From contig WGMT01000032.1 in NCBI GenBank assembly GCA_016124945.1, positions 1 to 64,000 of the forward strand: DNA of 64,000 nt. The letters run 5' to 3'. This document shows positions 15,823 through 23,580 of the stretch, piece by piece. The notes beneath the pieces were generated by a model, which ran no database searches, had not been told where the DNA came from, and saw only the letters and a program-made list of their open reading frames with translations. Each line of letters starts with the position of its first letter. The first letter of the stretch is position 1. The DNA comes from a bacterium. Lineage in GTDB: Bacteria; Chloroflexota; Anaerolineae; Caldilineales; Caldilineaceae. A program made the translations under genes and the position numbers.

Positions 15823-18394
15823 TCCAAGCGCGGTCGCAACACCGGCCTGGTTGACCTATCCGCTCGTGGATGGTTTCATCCACGACTGGTTGACCGCCGG
15901 TCCTCTTGCTCTGCCGGTACACGATCTGGACAAATTCACCGGCGCCGATTACAAACTGCAGATTGCACGTAGCCGATATCGCACCACATCCGAAGTCGAA
16001 GAAACGCCGCTGGAAAGAGCGGCGTTTTCACCGTCCGGTGCCGAGACGCCGCTCACCTGGCGTGTCTACCCCTGCCAGGACGATCACTTCGTCGATTTTT
16101 CACGCTTCCACCACACTTGCCACCATCTGATCTCGTGGGCCTTCTGCCGTGTGGACAGTCGACGCGCACAGACGGTTTCGGCGCTCCTCACTACCAATGC
16201 GCCGGCCGATCTTTGGATCAACAACAACCACGTAAAACGGGTGGAACACCTGTCTCACCAGTTGCCTGCTACGTCGGCGCTGTCGTTTGATTTGGCGGCG
16301 GGGGAAAACACGATCCTGGTGCGTTTTGAGGGCATCGCCGTGCGAGAATGTCCTTATGTAATGGCGCTGAAAGTGGAAGGGGACGATCTCACCGTCGCCC
16401 TGCCCACCACCATCGAACCGGCCAAACGGCGCGAGCGGATGGAACTACTCATGGACCAGAGCTATCTGGATCGTGATGTTATTACGCTCAATGAGGAAAT
16501 CACGCTCTATGTCCCCGAAGGGCAGACGCTGGCGACAAGACTCACGGCGCGTCTACAGCGCCCCGACGGGCGCACCTATTCGGAGCATGACACCAAGGCG
16601 GAACAGCGACAGAAGATCGTCCTCGGCAAGGGGTATCAGTTTCCCGAAGGTCATTACCGCGTTGTGCTCTTGCCCGATCTCAACGATTACTACGTCAACA
16701 ACTTTCGCGTGGATCGCGCATACGATCTCTATATTGTCGGCAATCGCGACTACAGCACAGGCCGCTATGGCACCTACCAGGAACGCCGCGCCGAAGCGCT
16801 GCGCGACGCAGCAGGGCGCAAGGTGAACGTCTTCGCCGAAATCGCCAAGATGGAACTGGGCTGGTGGGATCTGGTGGATCACAAGCCTATCCTCAACACC
16901 ATCGACATGGTCAACAGCCGCGCTGATTGCAGCGACTTCTACCTGGTGGGGCTACTGGGCATGGTGGGCCGCTACATCGAAGATCCCGGCTTCCCGCAGG
17001 ACCTGGTCGAGCCGCTCAAAGCGTGCTTCCTCAACTTCCGCTATTGGATGGACGAACCGGGTAGCGATGCCATGTGCTTCTGGTCAGAGAATCATCAGAT
17101 CCTCTTCCATACCTGCGAAGTGCTGGCCGGTCAACTACTACCCGAAGAGACCTTCACCAACGCCAACATTACAGGCGAAGAACACCGCATCAAGGGCGAA
17201 CGCATGGCGCTTTCGTGGCTGCGCAAGCGCGCCGCCGGCGGCTTCCGCGAATGGGATTCCAACACCTACTTCGAGGAAGACGTGCTGGCGCTCTCTCATC
17301 TGGCCGATCTGGCCGAAGACGACGACGTACGCGAAATGGCGACGGTTGTGCTCGACAAACTCTTCTTGTCGCTGGCAATGAACTCGTTCAAGGGCGTCTT
17401 CGGCTCGACACATGGACGCACCTACACCCCCTACATCAAGGGCGGCTACTTGGAACCCACATCGGGGATGGGCCGCATGTTGTGGGGCAAGGGCATTTTC
17501 AACGACCGCATCCTGGGCACGGTGAGCCTGGCTTGCGCTGTGAGCTACCTGCTGCCGCCGGTGATCGAGGCCATCGCCCTCGATCCATCCGCCGAAATCT
17601 GGAACCGGGAGCGGCACGCCGGGCAGATGGAGCAGTGGTGCGATCTGGCCGAAGGCGCATGGGAGGTCAACAAGGTCACCTACAAGACGCCCGATTACAT
17701 GCTGGCGTCGGCGCAGGATTACCAGCCAGGACAACCTGGCTATCAGCAGCACATCTGGCAGGCCACGATGAGCCCCGAAGCGATGGTCTTTGTGACGCAT
17801 CCGCCCTGCATCAGCGAGGACGGCTCACACCGGCCCAACTTCTGGCATGGCAACGTCGTCCTGCCCCGTGCGGCGCAGTGGAAAGACGCGCTGATCGCCG
17901 TTCACAAACTGCCCGCCGACGACTGGCTGGGCTTCACCCATGCCTACTTCCCCACCTACGCCTTCGACGAATACACGATCCGCGACGGCTGGGCCTTCGC
18001 CCGCGTCGGCGACGGCTATCTAGCCATCACCGCATCGCAGGGGATCGAGTTGATGCAACGCGGCAAGAATGCGCTGCGCGAACTGCGCTCGTACGGTCAC
18101 AAAAACATCTGGCTGGTGCAAATGGGCCGCACCGCCCAGGACGGCAGCTTTGAAGCCTTCCAGAGCGACGTGATGTCCAATCATGTCACCTTTGACGGCC
18201 TCAACGTGGAGATGGAGACACTGCGCGGGGAAACACTCAGCTTCGGCTGGACTGGTCCACTGCGTGTGGACGGCATCGAAACCGCCATCACGGGCTTCGA
18301 CCACTACGACAACCCGTACAGCAGAACGCCGTTGAATGCAGAGATGATGGAGATTGGGTTTCAGGATCTGGTGGTGCGGTTGAAATTTTCGTGA
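15815..18394 (+). CDS. Large lyase-like (alpha/alpha)-toroid protein, unknown function
   Basis: An 859-residue cytoplasmic protein when started at the ATG at 15815, which overlaps the OppD-like stop by eight bases. Residues about 1-320 are beta-rich and look like accessory sugar-binding or sandwich domains. Residues about 330-620 are helical with CFWSENHQILFHTCE, FREWDSNTYFEED and STHGRTYTPY, reminiscent of polysaccharide lyases with an (alpha/alpha)-toroid (heparinase or alginate lyase type). The C-terminal part is beta-rich. The 661-residue protein at 3.5-5.5 kb shares this layout, with APHGRAYHP at the same relative place. Co-transcription with the importer suggests it processes the imported oligosaccharide. 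The enzymatic reaction is not established. Confidence 0.62.
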   Translation: MSSPSAVATPAWLTYPLVDGFIHDWLTAGPLALPVHDLDKFTGADYKLQIARSRYRTTSEVEETPLERAAFSPSGAETPLTWRVYPCQDDHFVDFSRFHHTCHHLISWAFCRVDSRRAQTVSALLTTNAPADLWINNNHVKRVEHLSHQLPATSALSFDLAAGENTILVRFEGIAVRECPYVMALKVEGDDLTVALPTTIEPAKRRERMELLMDQSYLDRDVITLNEEITLYVPEGQTLATRLTARLQRPDGRTYSEHDTKAEQRQKIVLGKGYQFPEGHYRVVLLPDLNDYYVNNFRVDRAYDLYIVGNRDYSTGRYGTYQERRAEALRDAAGRKVNVFAEIAKMELGWWDLVDHKPILNTIDMVNSRADCSDFYLVGLLGMVGRYIEDPGFPQDLVEPLKACFLNFRYWMDEPGSDAMCFWSENHQILFHTCEVLAGQLLPEETFTNANITGEEHRIKGERMALSWLRKRAAGGFREWDSNTYFEEDVLALSHLADLAEDDDVREMATVVLDKLFLSLAMNSFKGVFGSTHGRTYTPYIKGGYLEPTSGMGRMLWGKGIFNDRILGTVSLACAVSYLLPPVIEAIALDPSAEIWNRERHAGQMEQWCDLAEGAWEVNKVTYKTPDYMLASAQDYQPGQPGYQQHIWQATMSPEAMVFVTHPPCISEDGSHRPNFWHGNVVLPRAAQWKDALIAVHKLPADDWLGFTHAYFPTYAFDEYTIRDGWAFARVGDGYLAITASQGIELMQRGKNALRELRSYGHKNIWLVQMGRTAQDGSFEAFQSDVMSNHVTFDGLNVEMETLRGETLSFGWTGPLRVDGIETAITGFDHYDNPYSRTPLNAEMMEIGFQDLVVRLKFS

Positions 18395-18524
18395 TGCGTA
18401 ATCCGTGATGCGTGATTCGTGGGATAAGAATCTGATTTCGTCTGCTTGGAACAAGTTTGTTTCAAGTTCAAAATGCAGAGAGTCAACCCACGCAACACGA
18501 ATCACGCAACACGAATCACGCAAC
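18391..18524. repeat. Inverted repeat of CGTGATTCGTG / CACGAATCACG words
   Basis: Words such as GTGATGCGTAATCCGTGATG on the left pair with AACACGAATCACGCAACACG on the right. The left arm begins inside the final codons of the preceding gene: its TGA stop is part of the first repeat word. Confidence 0.8.
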
Positions 18525-18554
18525 TGAACCGGTCTAGAAACAAGGAACAACCCC

Positions 18555-19490
18555 ATGCGCGTGATCCGTTTCCCCACAAACCCCATCATCACGCCTGGCA
18601 TGGACAGCCGCATTGGAACAAACATCAATGGTCCGTCCTTGATGCGTGTGCCGGATTGGCTGCCCGATCCGCTGGGACGCTACTACCTCTACTTCGGCCA
18701 TCATCAGGGGGAATTTATCCGCCTGGCCTACGCCAACGATCTGGCCGAGCCGTGGACCGTCTACGCGCCGGGGACGTTGGCGCTGGACGAGACGCCGTGT
18801 CACGGTCATATCGCGTCGCCCGACGTGCACGTGGACGCGGTCAACCGGCGCATTGTGATGTACTATCACGGGCCGGCGCTTTCGCACGAGGAACAGGCGA
18901 ACGATCCGCTGACACAGGCGTATCCATTCCTGGGCGGGCAGCGCACCTTCGTCGCCACCTCCAAGGACGGCATCCACTTCTCGTCGCAACGAGAGATTCT
19001 GGGGCCGAGCTATTTTCGCGTCTTCCGCTACGGTGGCTGGGTCTACGCGTTAGGGATGCCGGGGATCTTCTTCCGTTCGCGCGATGGGTTTACCAACTTC
19101 GAGCGTGGGCAGGTCCTCTTTGGGCGGGATCAGCGGCACACCGCCGTCAAAGTGGACGGCGACACGTTGACAGTCTTCTACTCGGTGGCGGGTGACTGCC
19201 CCGAACACATCGTGGCGTCCACCATCGATTTGCGCCTGGATTGGATGACGTGGCGGGTGAGTGCGTCGGTGTCTGTGTTGCGACCAGAGGAAATCTACGA
19301 AGGCGCGGATCTGTCGCTGGTTGCGTCCGAGCGCGGGGCGATCCATGCGCAGGCGCGTCAATTGCGCGATCCAGCGATTTTTGAGGAGGACGGACGCACG
19401 TTTCTGCTCTACTCGGTAGCGGGAGAGAGTGGGATTGGGATTGGGGAATTGGTGTCGGAACTCCTCCCCAGCCATCCCCGCGATCGTTGA
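18555..19490 (+). CDS. Beta-propeller glycosidase-like protein
   Basis: A 311-residue protein that reads like a five-bladed beta-propeller of the GH43/GH117-like clan. The N-terminal blade has NPIITPGMDSRIGTNINGPS, followed by GRYYLYFGHHQGEFIRLAYA, and a later RDPAIFEEDGRTFLLYSVAG blade. These 'N-P-hbond-Asp' type repeats typify enzymes that cleave arabinosyl, xylosyl or anhydro-sugar linkages, but the catalytic triad cannot be assigned confidently. There is no signal peptide. AAGGAA lies before the ATG at 18555. The last residues (about SHPRDR) and the stop lie in a two-copy dispersed repeat, so the natural C-terminus may have been altered. Confidence 0.65.
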   Translation: MRVIRFPTNPIITPGMDSRIGTNINGPSLMRVPDWLPDPLGRYYLYFGHHQGEFIRLAYANDLAEPWTVYAPGTLALDETPCHGHIASPDVHVDAVNRRIVMYYHGPALSHEEQANDPLTQAYPFLGGQRTFVATSKDGIHFSSQREILGPSYFRVFRYGGWVYALGMPGIFFRSRDGFTNFERGQVLFGRDQRHTAVKVDGDTLTVFYSVAGDCPEHIVASTIDLRLDWMTWRVSASVSVLRPEEIYEGADLSLVASERGAIHAQARQLRDPAIFEEDGRTFLLYSVAGESGIGIGELVSELLPSHPRDR

Positions 19491-19674
19491 GTTTGGGTTT
19501 TCGTTGACAAGTGAGGTGGGGAGGGGGCTGTTGACGTGTAGAGGATGTGGGTGGATATTGGCAACCAATGGTGCAACCAATTTGTTGTACGCGTCAACAG
19601 TTCTCACCACGCTCGCCGTCCGCTGTCCTCAGCGGCTGCGGCGATCTTTTGCGGGGGAGAGTTAGAGGGGGTCA
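19461..19674. repeat. Two-copy dispersed element, copy A
   Basis: This stretch matches 22279-22459 in order and spacing: CCCCGCGATCGTTGAGTTTG, then AGTGAGG...GGGAGGG, then GTTGACGTGT, then CGCGTCAACAGT, then GAGTTAGAGGGGG. The GTTGACG / CGTCAAC words form an internal inverted repeat. It overlaps the end of the upstream coding sequence. No open frame inside it resembles a transposase. Confidence 0.75.
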
Positions 19675-19742
19675 AGCGCTGCACGCAAGACATCTTCTTC
19701 GTCGACGATCATTTTGCATACACAAATAGAAATGAGTCCCCC

Positions 19743-20134
19743 ATGCAAGACACCTACTGGTCCACCCTGCAGGGGACCTATGACGAGCGCCGCAGGATGT
19801 ACCACGAATTCTGCGCAACGGACAACACCGGCGGGCGCACCGGCCTCTTCAGCCAGATTGGGCGGCTGGCACTGGGACAGGAGCCGGTCAATGAGACGGC
19901 GATCCGCGAGGCTGTCACTGCGGCAGAAATCGAATGCGACGATCTCAACATTCTCTACCGTTCACCGTCACTGGGCAAGGTGGAGTTGGCGTGGAACGGT
20001 CCTCTGCGCGTGGGCGGGCCGAAATCGAGTTGCACAACTACCCACGCTTCGCCAATCCGTACTGCCGCGCCGACTTCGGGGCGAAGGTCTACGAAATCGA
20101 GTACATAGGACAGAGCCACAAGATTGCGCTATAA
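19743..20134 (+). pseudogene. Frameshifted gene of unknown function
   Basis: From the ATG at 19743 a coherent protein (opening MQDTYWSTLQGTYDERRR) reads to about 20015 and then loses sense. In the -1 frame it continues smoothly as AEIELHNYPRFANPYCRADF to a TAA at 20132-20134. The break lies at a GGGCGGG run near 20012-20018. Restoring one G there gives an uninterrupted reading of about 130 residues. I do not recognise the family, and the restored product may still be a fragment. It could be a recent inactivation or a sequencing error. A programmed shift is unlikely, because no slippery heptamer is seen. Confidence 0.6.
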
Positions 20135-20222
20135 TTCCAATGCAGAGTTTACCGTGGAGGAGGCATCCTCAGATGCCGTGTTTGCGGTTTCAGACCGCAT
20201 CTGAGGATGCTTTCTCCACGGT
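20130..20222. promoter_or_regulatory. TATAAT box followed by a 26-bp-arm hairpin
   Basis: A TATAAT hexamer at 20130-20135 precedes an inverted repeat with arms 20151-20176 and 20197-20222. The arms share GGCATCCTCAGATGC / GCATCTGAGGATGC and outer ACCGTGGAG / CTCCACGGT, and there is a small inner stem GCGGT/ACCGC. It lies between the frameshifted gene and the UPF0175 gene. It could be a regulatory leader or a small mobile repeat. Confidence 0.5.
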
Positions 20223-20282
20223 ATTGTATGAAGTGCGAATGACTGGCTTTGGTCAGTGTTGCAGTTTGCACGAGGAGGAATC

Positions 20283-20570
20283 ATGGGTACACGCATTCTA
20301 GAGATCCCCTATCCCGACGATTTGCCCGCATCGTTGGGTGAGACGCCGGAGGAATTCGAGAATCTGGTTCGCTTCCTGGTTGCCGGAAAGTTGTACGAAC
20401 TTGGACGCATCTCGTCCGGTCGGGCTGCAGAATTGGCCGGCCTGGGGCGCGTGGAATTTCTGGAAAAGCTGGGCGAGCGCCAGATTTCGGTCTTCAACTA
20501 TTCATTCGATGAATTGGAATGGGAGATTCTTGCAGCACAAGAGAGCGCAGAGATTGGCCAAACTGTCTGA
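20283..20570 (+). CDS. UPF0175 family antitoxin-like protein
   Basis: A 95-residue protein with the UPF0175 pattern: a short strand (ILEIPYPDDLPASL), a helix with FENLVRFLVAGKLYELGRIS, then SSGRAAELAGLGRVEFLEKLG, a ribbon-helix-helix/HTH-like DNA-binding segment, and an acidic C-terminus. In other genomes such proteins are often antitoxins placed before a PIN-like DUF3368 toxin. Here no toxin gene follows: the next 223 bases are non-coding. GAGGAGGA lies just before the ATG at 20283. It may be an orphan antitoxin or a stand-alone regulator. Confidence 0.8.
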   Translation: MGTRILEIPYPDDLPASLGETPEEFENLVRFLVAGKLYELGRISSGRAAELAGLGRVEFLEKLGERQISVFNYSFDELEWEILAAQESAEIGQTV

Positions 20571-20793
20571 GTTTCAGCGGAAATGGTCTCTAATCGGACG
20601 TCCTGCGGTTGGTAACCGCAGCTACGACAGACGAAGCGATCCCCTATGTCGTAGGTCACGCTAGTAGCGTGACGGGCGTGCTCGACGAGTTCGCCAACAG
20701 AATCACCCACAGAGCACGCAACAAACTCTACCAATTACGCATTACTCATTACGCATTACTTCTCCCACCCCACATAGAGAGGACACACACCCA
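20571..20793. other. Spacer after UPF0175 gene
   Basis: No gene is visible where a partner toxin would be expected. The spacer has a small CTGCGGTTGGTAACCGCAG stem, a GTCACGCTAGTAGCGTGAC stem near 20655-20675, and at 20735-20760 a run of ATTACGCATTACTCATTACG words that recurs at other gene borders. Confidence 0.6.
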
Positions 20794-22191
20794 ATGCCCA
20801 CCCCCATCAAACTCAGCGTCATCGGTGCGGGCAGCGCCACCTTTTCGTTGGGCCTGGTCAAGGACATCTGCCTGACCCCCGGCCTCAACGGCAGCCTGAT
20901 CAGCTTCATGGACATTGACGCTGACCGCCTGGACGCCATCACCAAGCTGGCGATCCGCTATGCCAACGAGTTGGGCGCAGATCTGCGCTTCGAGCAGACC
21001 ACGGACCGCGCCACTTCGCTGCAAGACGCCGATTTTGTGATCAACACCGCCTCGGCGTCGAGCCACTACTATCAGCGAGAGGCACGTGAAGTGGCCGACA
21101 AACACGGCTACTACTACGGTGGACGCTTCCGCACGGGCAACTACTCGAATCTGAAGCTGATGCTTGACGTCGCCCGCGACATGGAAGAAATCTGCCCCGA
21201 TGCCTGGTTGATCCAGTCGGGCAACCCTGTCTTCGAAGGCTGCACCCTGATGACACGTGAGACGAGCATCAAAGTCTGCGGCCTCTGTCACGGACACTAC
21301 GGCGTCTACGGCATCGCCCGCGTCCTTGGCCTGGAAGATCACGACAAGATCACGTGGCAGGCGCCCGGCCTCAACCACAACATCTGGCTCACCCACTTCT
21401 ACTACAAAGGCGAAGACGCCTATCCCCTCCTCGAAAAATGGATCGAAGAAGAGGGCGAGCACTACTGGCAGACCCACATCGCCGAGCGCACCCACGACAT
21501 TCAAATGTCGCGCGGCACGATTCACCAGTACCGCATGTTCGGCCTCATGCCCATCGGCGACACGCCCCGCCGCGGTGGCTGGTGGTATCACACCGACATC
21601 GAAACAAAGAAACGCTGGTTCGGTGAACCCTGGGGCGGACCCGACACCCACTTGGGCCGTCCGATCCATGTGGAAGGGCTGGAGAAACGGCTGGCACAAA
21701 TCAAAGAATTGATCCAGAACCCCAATGCCAGCATCACCGAAGCCTTCGGCTCGCAGAAGACCCGTGAACAGCAGGTGCCCATCATCGACGGGTTGGTCAA
21801 CGACAACGAAGGACAGTTCCAGGTGAACATCCCCAACCAGGGTGCGCTGGCCGGCGTCCCCGACGACGTGGTGGTGGAAGTGCCCGCCGTGGTCAACAAG
21901 AAGGGCATTCAGCCACTGCGGGTACATCCGCTGCCCCAGAAGATCATGCTGGAGCAGATCCTGCCCGAATGGCTGGAGATGGAACGCGATCTGCTCGCCT
22001 TCGCCACCGGGGATCGCTCCATGCTGCTCTACAACGTCCTCGATGCGGGGCAGACGAGTTCCTACGACCAGGCGGTCTCTGTCCTCGAAGACGTGCTGTC
22101 CATGCCCGGAAACGAGGAGAAGGCAGCACATTACAAGTATGATGAGAGGGCGAAGGATCTGATCCTGGGGCAGGAAAAGGTCGCTGGGTAG
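20794..22191 (+). CDS. Glycoside hydrolase family 4 enzyme
   Basis: A 465-residue member of the NAD- and metal-dependent GH4 family, which cleaves alpha- or beta-linked sugars (glucosides, galactosides, galacturonides) by an oxidation-elimination mechanism. The N-terminal Rossmann motif is KLSVIGAGSATFSLGLVKDI; other family marks are IQSGNPVFEG, CGLCHGHYGV (metal-binding Cys and His) and APGLNHNIWL. The length is typical. GH4 specificity depends on small residue changes, so alpha-galacturonidase, alpha-glucosidase and others all remain possible. Its place near a PL22 lyase makes a uronic-acid substrate attractive. AGAGAGGA precedes the ATG. Confidence 0.88.
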   Translation: MPTPIKLSVIGAGSATFSLGLVKDICLTPGLNGSLISFMDIDADRLDAITKLAIRYANELGADLRFEQTTDRATSLQDADFVINTASASSHYYQREAREVADKHGYYYGGRFRTGNYSNLKLMLDVARDMEEICPDAWLIQSGNPVFEGCTLMTRETSIKVCGLCHGHYGVYGIARVLGLEDHDKITWQAPGLNHNIWLTHFYYKGEDAYPLLEKWIEEEGEHYWQTHIAERTHDIQMSRGTIHQYRMFGLMPIGDTPRRGGWWYHTDIETKKRWFGEPWGGPDTHLGRPIHVEGLEKRLAQIKELIQNPNASITEAFGSQKTREQQVPIIDGLVNDNEGQFQVNIPNQGALAGVPDDVVVEVPAVVNKKGIQPLRVHPLPQKIMLEQILPEWLEMERDLLAFATGDRSMLLYNVLDAGQTSSYDQAVSVLEDVLSMPGNEEKAAHYKYDERAKDLILGQEKVAG

Positions 22192-22213
22192 GATTGGTGC
22201 TGGGTGACAGCAA

Positions 22214-22533
22214 GGCCCTCACCCCCCGCCCCCATAGGCGTTAAGATAAGGCCGGGTCTGAAAGTGTGGGAAGCAGAACCCCTCCCCAACCCTCCCCGCG
22301 ATCGTTGAGTTTGGGGACATGTTAAGTAAGTGAGGCAGGGAGGGAGCCGTTGACGTGTTGACGAAGTGAAGTGGCATTGGACATACCCACAACGCGACCA
22401 CCAACATCGACGCGTCAACAGTCCTCCCCCCGTTGCGGGGGGAGTTAGAGGGGGGTTCTGCTGTCTTCCTCTACGAGAGAGATCCCCTCACTTGCTTATC
22501 TTAACGCCTATGGGCGGGGGGGGGGTGAGGGCC
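22214..22533. repeat. MITE-like element with 37-bp inverted ends, includes copy B
   Basis: The ends 22214-22250 and 22495-22533 are near-perfect reverse complements (core CATAGGCGTTAAGATAAG / CTTATCTTAACGCCTATG, with a run of ten G in the right end). Inside are a second inverted pair (GCAGAACCCC / GGGGTTCTGC) and 22279-22459, which matches the element at 19461-19674. It fills nearly all of the 392-base spacer between the GH4 and cupin-like genes. No coding region is visible. Confidence 0.8.
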
Positions 22534-22583
22534 TCTGAAATCCCCCAGCAACCAGGTTACCCATCTCTCCAAAGGAGACAAAC

Positions 22584-23492
22584 ATGACTGAACAACTTCT
22601 CTCCATCCCCACAGCACACATCGACGATGCCGAGTCGGTGGCTGCGCTGCTCGATGCGTTAATGCAGATCCACGGAGATGAGTACGAGTTTGCGATGGAG
22701 CGCTGGGCCGGCGAAGAGGACGTACATCCCCAGCCGGGACGCACAATCTACCGTTTCATGATCGAGACGCAGCGGGCCGCCATCGATCTGCACCCTGGCG
22801 AGTGGATACGCGGCGCCGCGGAGGACGGTCATTGCGTCCCCGTGGAAGGTAGCCTGTCGCGTGTGGTGACACCCCATAGCGTGGACCTGTGGCCCGGCGA
22901 CGTCGTCTGTGTGGACGGCAACGACGACCGCCCCGCCATCTTGCACGGAGAGGGTGTCTACTTCGAGGTGATCGCCGAATCGACAGGCTACCGAGCGGCG
23001 CGGGTGGGGCTGTTACGCAACTTGGGCAGCATCCCCGGCGGCTGCGCGGCCTATCCCGGCGCGTTCCGGCGCGAGACATTGCCGCCGCAGCGCCCCGATC
23101 CAGACGATTCTGACCGGCGCGGCGTTAACCGGGTCAACGAGCACACGCTGGACATGCGCGTGGATCGCATTCCGCCGCCGATCCGTCATTTCCACGGGCC
23201 GATCCCGTTGGGCGAGGGGCAGATGGTCAATCACAGTGAGACGGCGATTGTGCTGCCGCGGTCGGTCTATGGCCTCCCCGAAGTCGACAAAGTGGACGAG
23301 GGGCACATCGTTCTCTACCGCCGCCCCGCCGAGGACAAGACCGACACGGTGACGATCCCCGTGCGGCCCGGTTCGATGGTGGTCACCCCTGCCACCACAG
23401 AGAAGGTGATGGGCCACGCCTTCGAGAACTGTTTCGCCATGCTCGTGGCCATCCCCGGCTTCGTGGCACCGTACAACATGATCTCAGAATGA
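22584..23492 (+). CDS. Hypothetical protein, possibly two-cupin
   Basis: A 302-residue soluble protein that I do not recognise. The N-terminal 60 residues are helical. The rest is beta-rich with turns such as YRFMIETQRAAIDLHPGEWI, SVDLWPGDVVCVDG and VPVRPGSMVVTPATTEKVMG, a pattern that suggests two cupin-like barrels, though classic metal-binding His clusters are not evident. AAAGGAG lies eight bases before the ATG. It is flanked by a GH4 glycosidase and a PL22 lyase, all on the same strand, so a role in sugar-acid metabolism is plausible but unproven. Confidence 0.6.
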   Translation: MTEQLLSIPTAHIDDAESVAALLDALMQIHGDEYEFAMERWAGEEDVHPQPGRTIYRFMIETQRAAIDLHPGEWIRGAAEDGHCVPVEGSLSRVVTPHSVDLWPGDVVCVDGNDDRPAILHGEGVYFEVIAESTGYRAARVGLLRNLGSIPGGCAAYPGAFRRETLPPQRPDPDDSDRRGVNRVNEHTLDMRVDRIPPPIRHFHGPIPLGEGQMVNHSETAIVLPRSVYGLPEVDKVDEGHIVLYRRPAEDKTDTVTIPVRPGSMVVTPATTEKVMGHAFENCFAMLVAIPGFVAPYNMISE

Positions 23493-23500
23493 AAAAAGTC

Positions 23501-23554
23501 ACCGCAAAGGCGCAAAGAACGCAGAGAAAAAGCAGAGATTTGCGCCTTTGCGGT
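23501..23554. repeat. Perfect 16-bp inverted repeat
   Basis: ACCGCAAAGGCGCAAA at 23501-23516 and TTTGCGCCTTTGCGGT at 23539-23554 pair perfectly across a 22-base loop. It follows the stop codon by a few bases and ends shortly before the next ribosome binding site (AGAAAGGAC). Confidence 0.85.
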
Positions 23555-23580
23555 AAATCCGTTCCAGAAAGGACAGCAAG

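Noticed and set aside
17074..18153. 359-codon open frame on the plus strand in another frame
   Set aside because: It overlaps the 859-residue lyase-like gene, is very rich in Arg, Gly and Pro and has no plausible fold.
20010..20020. Programmed -1 frameshift in the broken gene
   Set aside because: GGGCGGG is not a typical slippery heptamer and no strong stem lies just after it; a lost base explains the shift more simply.
20749..22131. 460-codon open frame on the minus strand
   Set aside because: It lies wholly opposite the clear GH4 gene and its protein has no family motifs; it is a by-product of GC-rich codon use.
22214..22533. Insertion sequence
   Set aside because: The element has inverted ends but no transposase frame and is too short to be autonomous.
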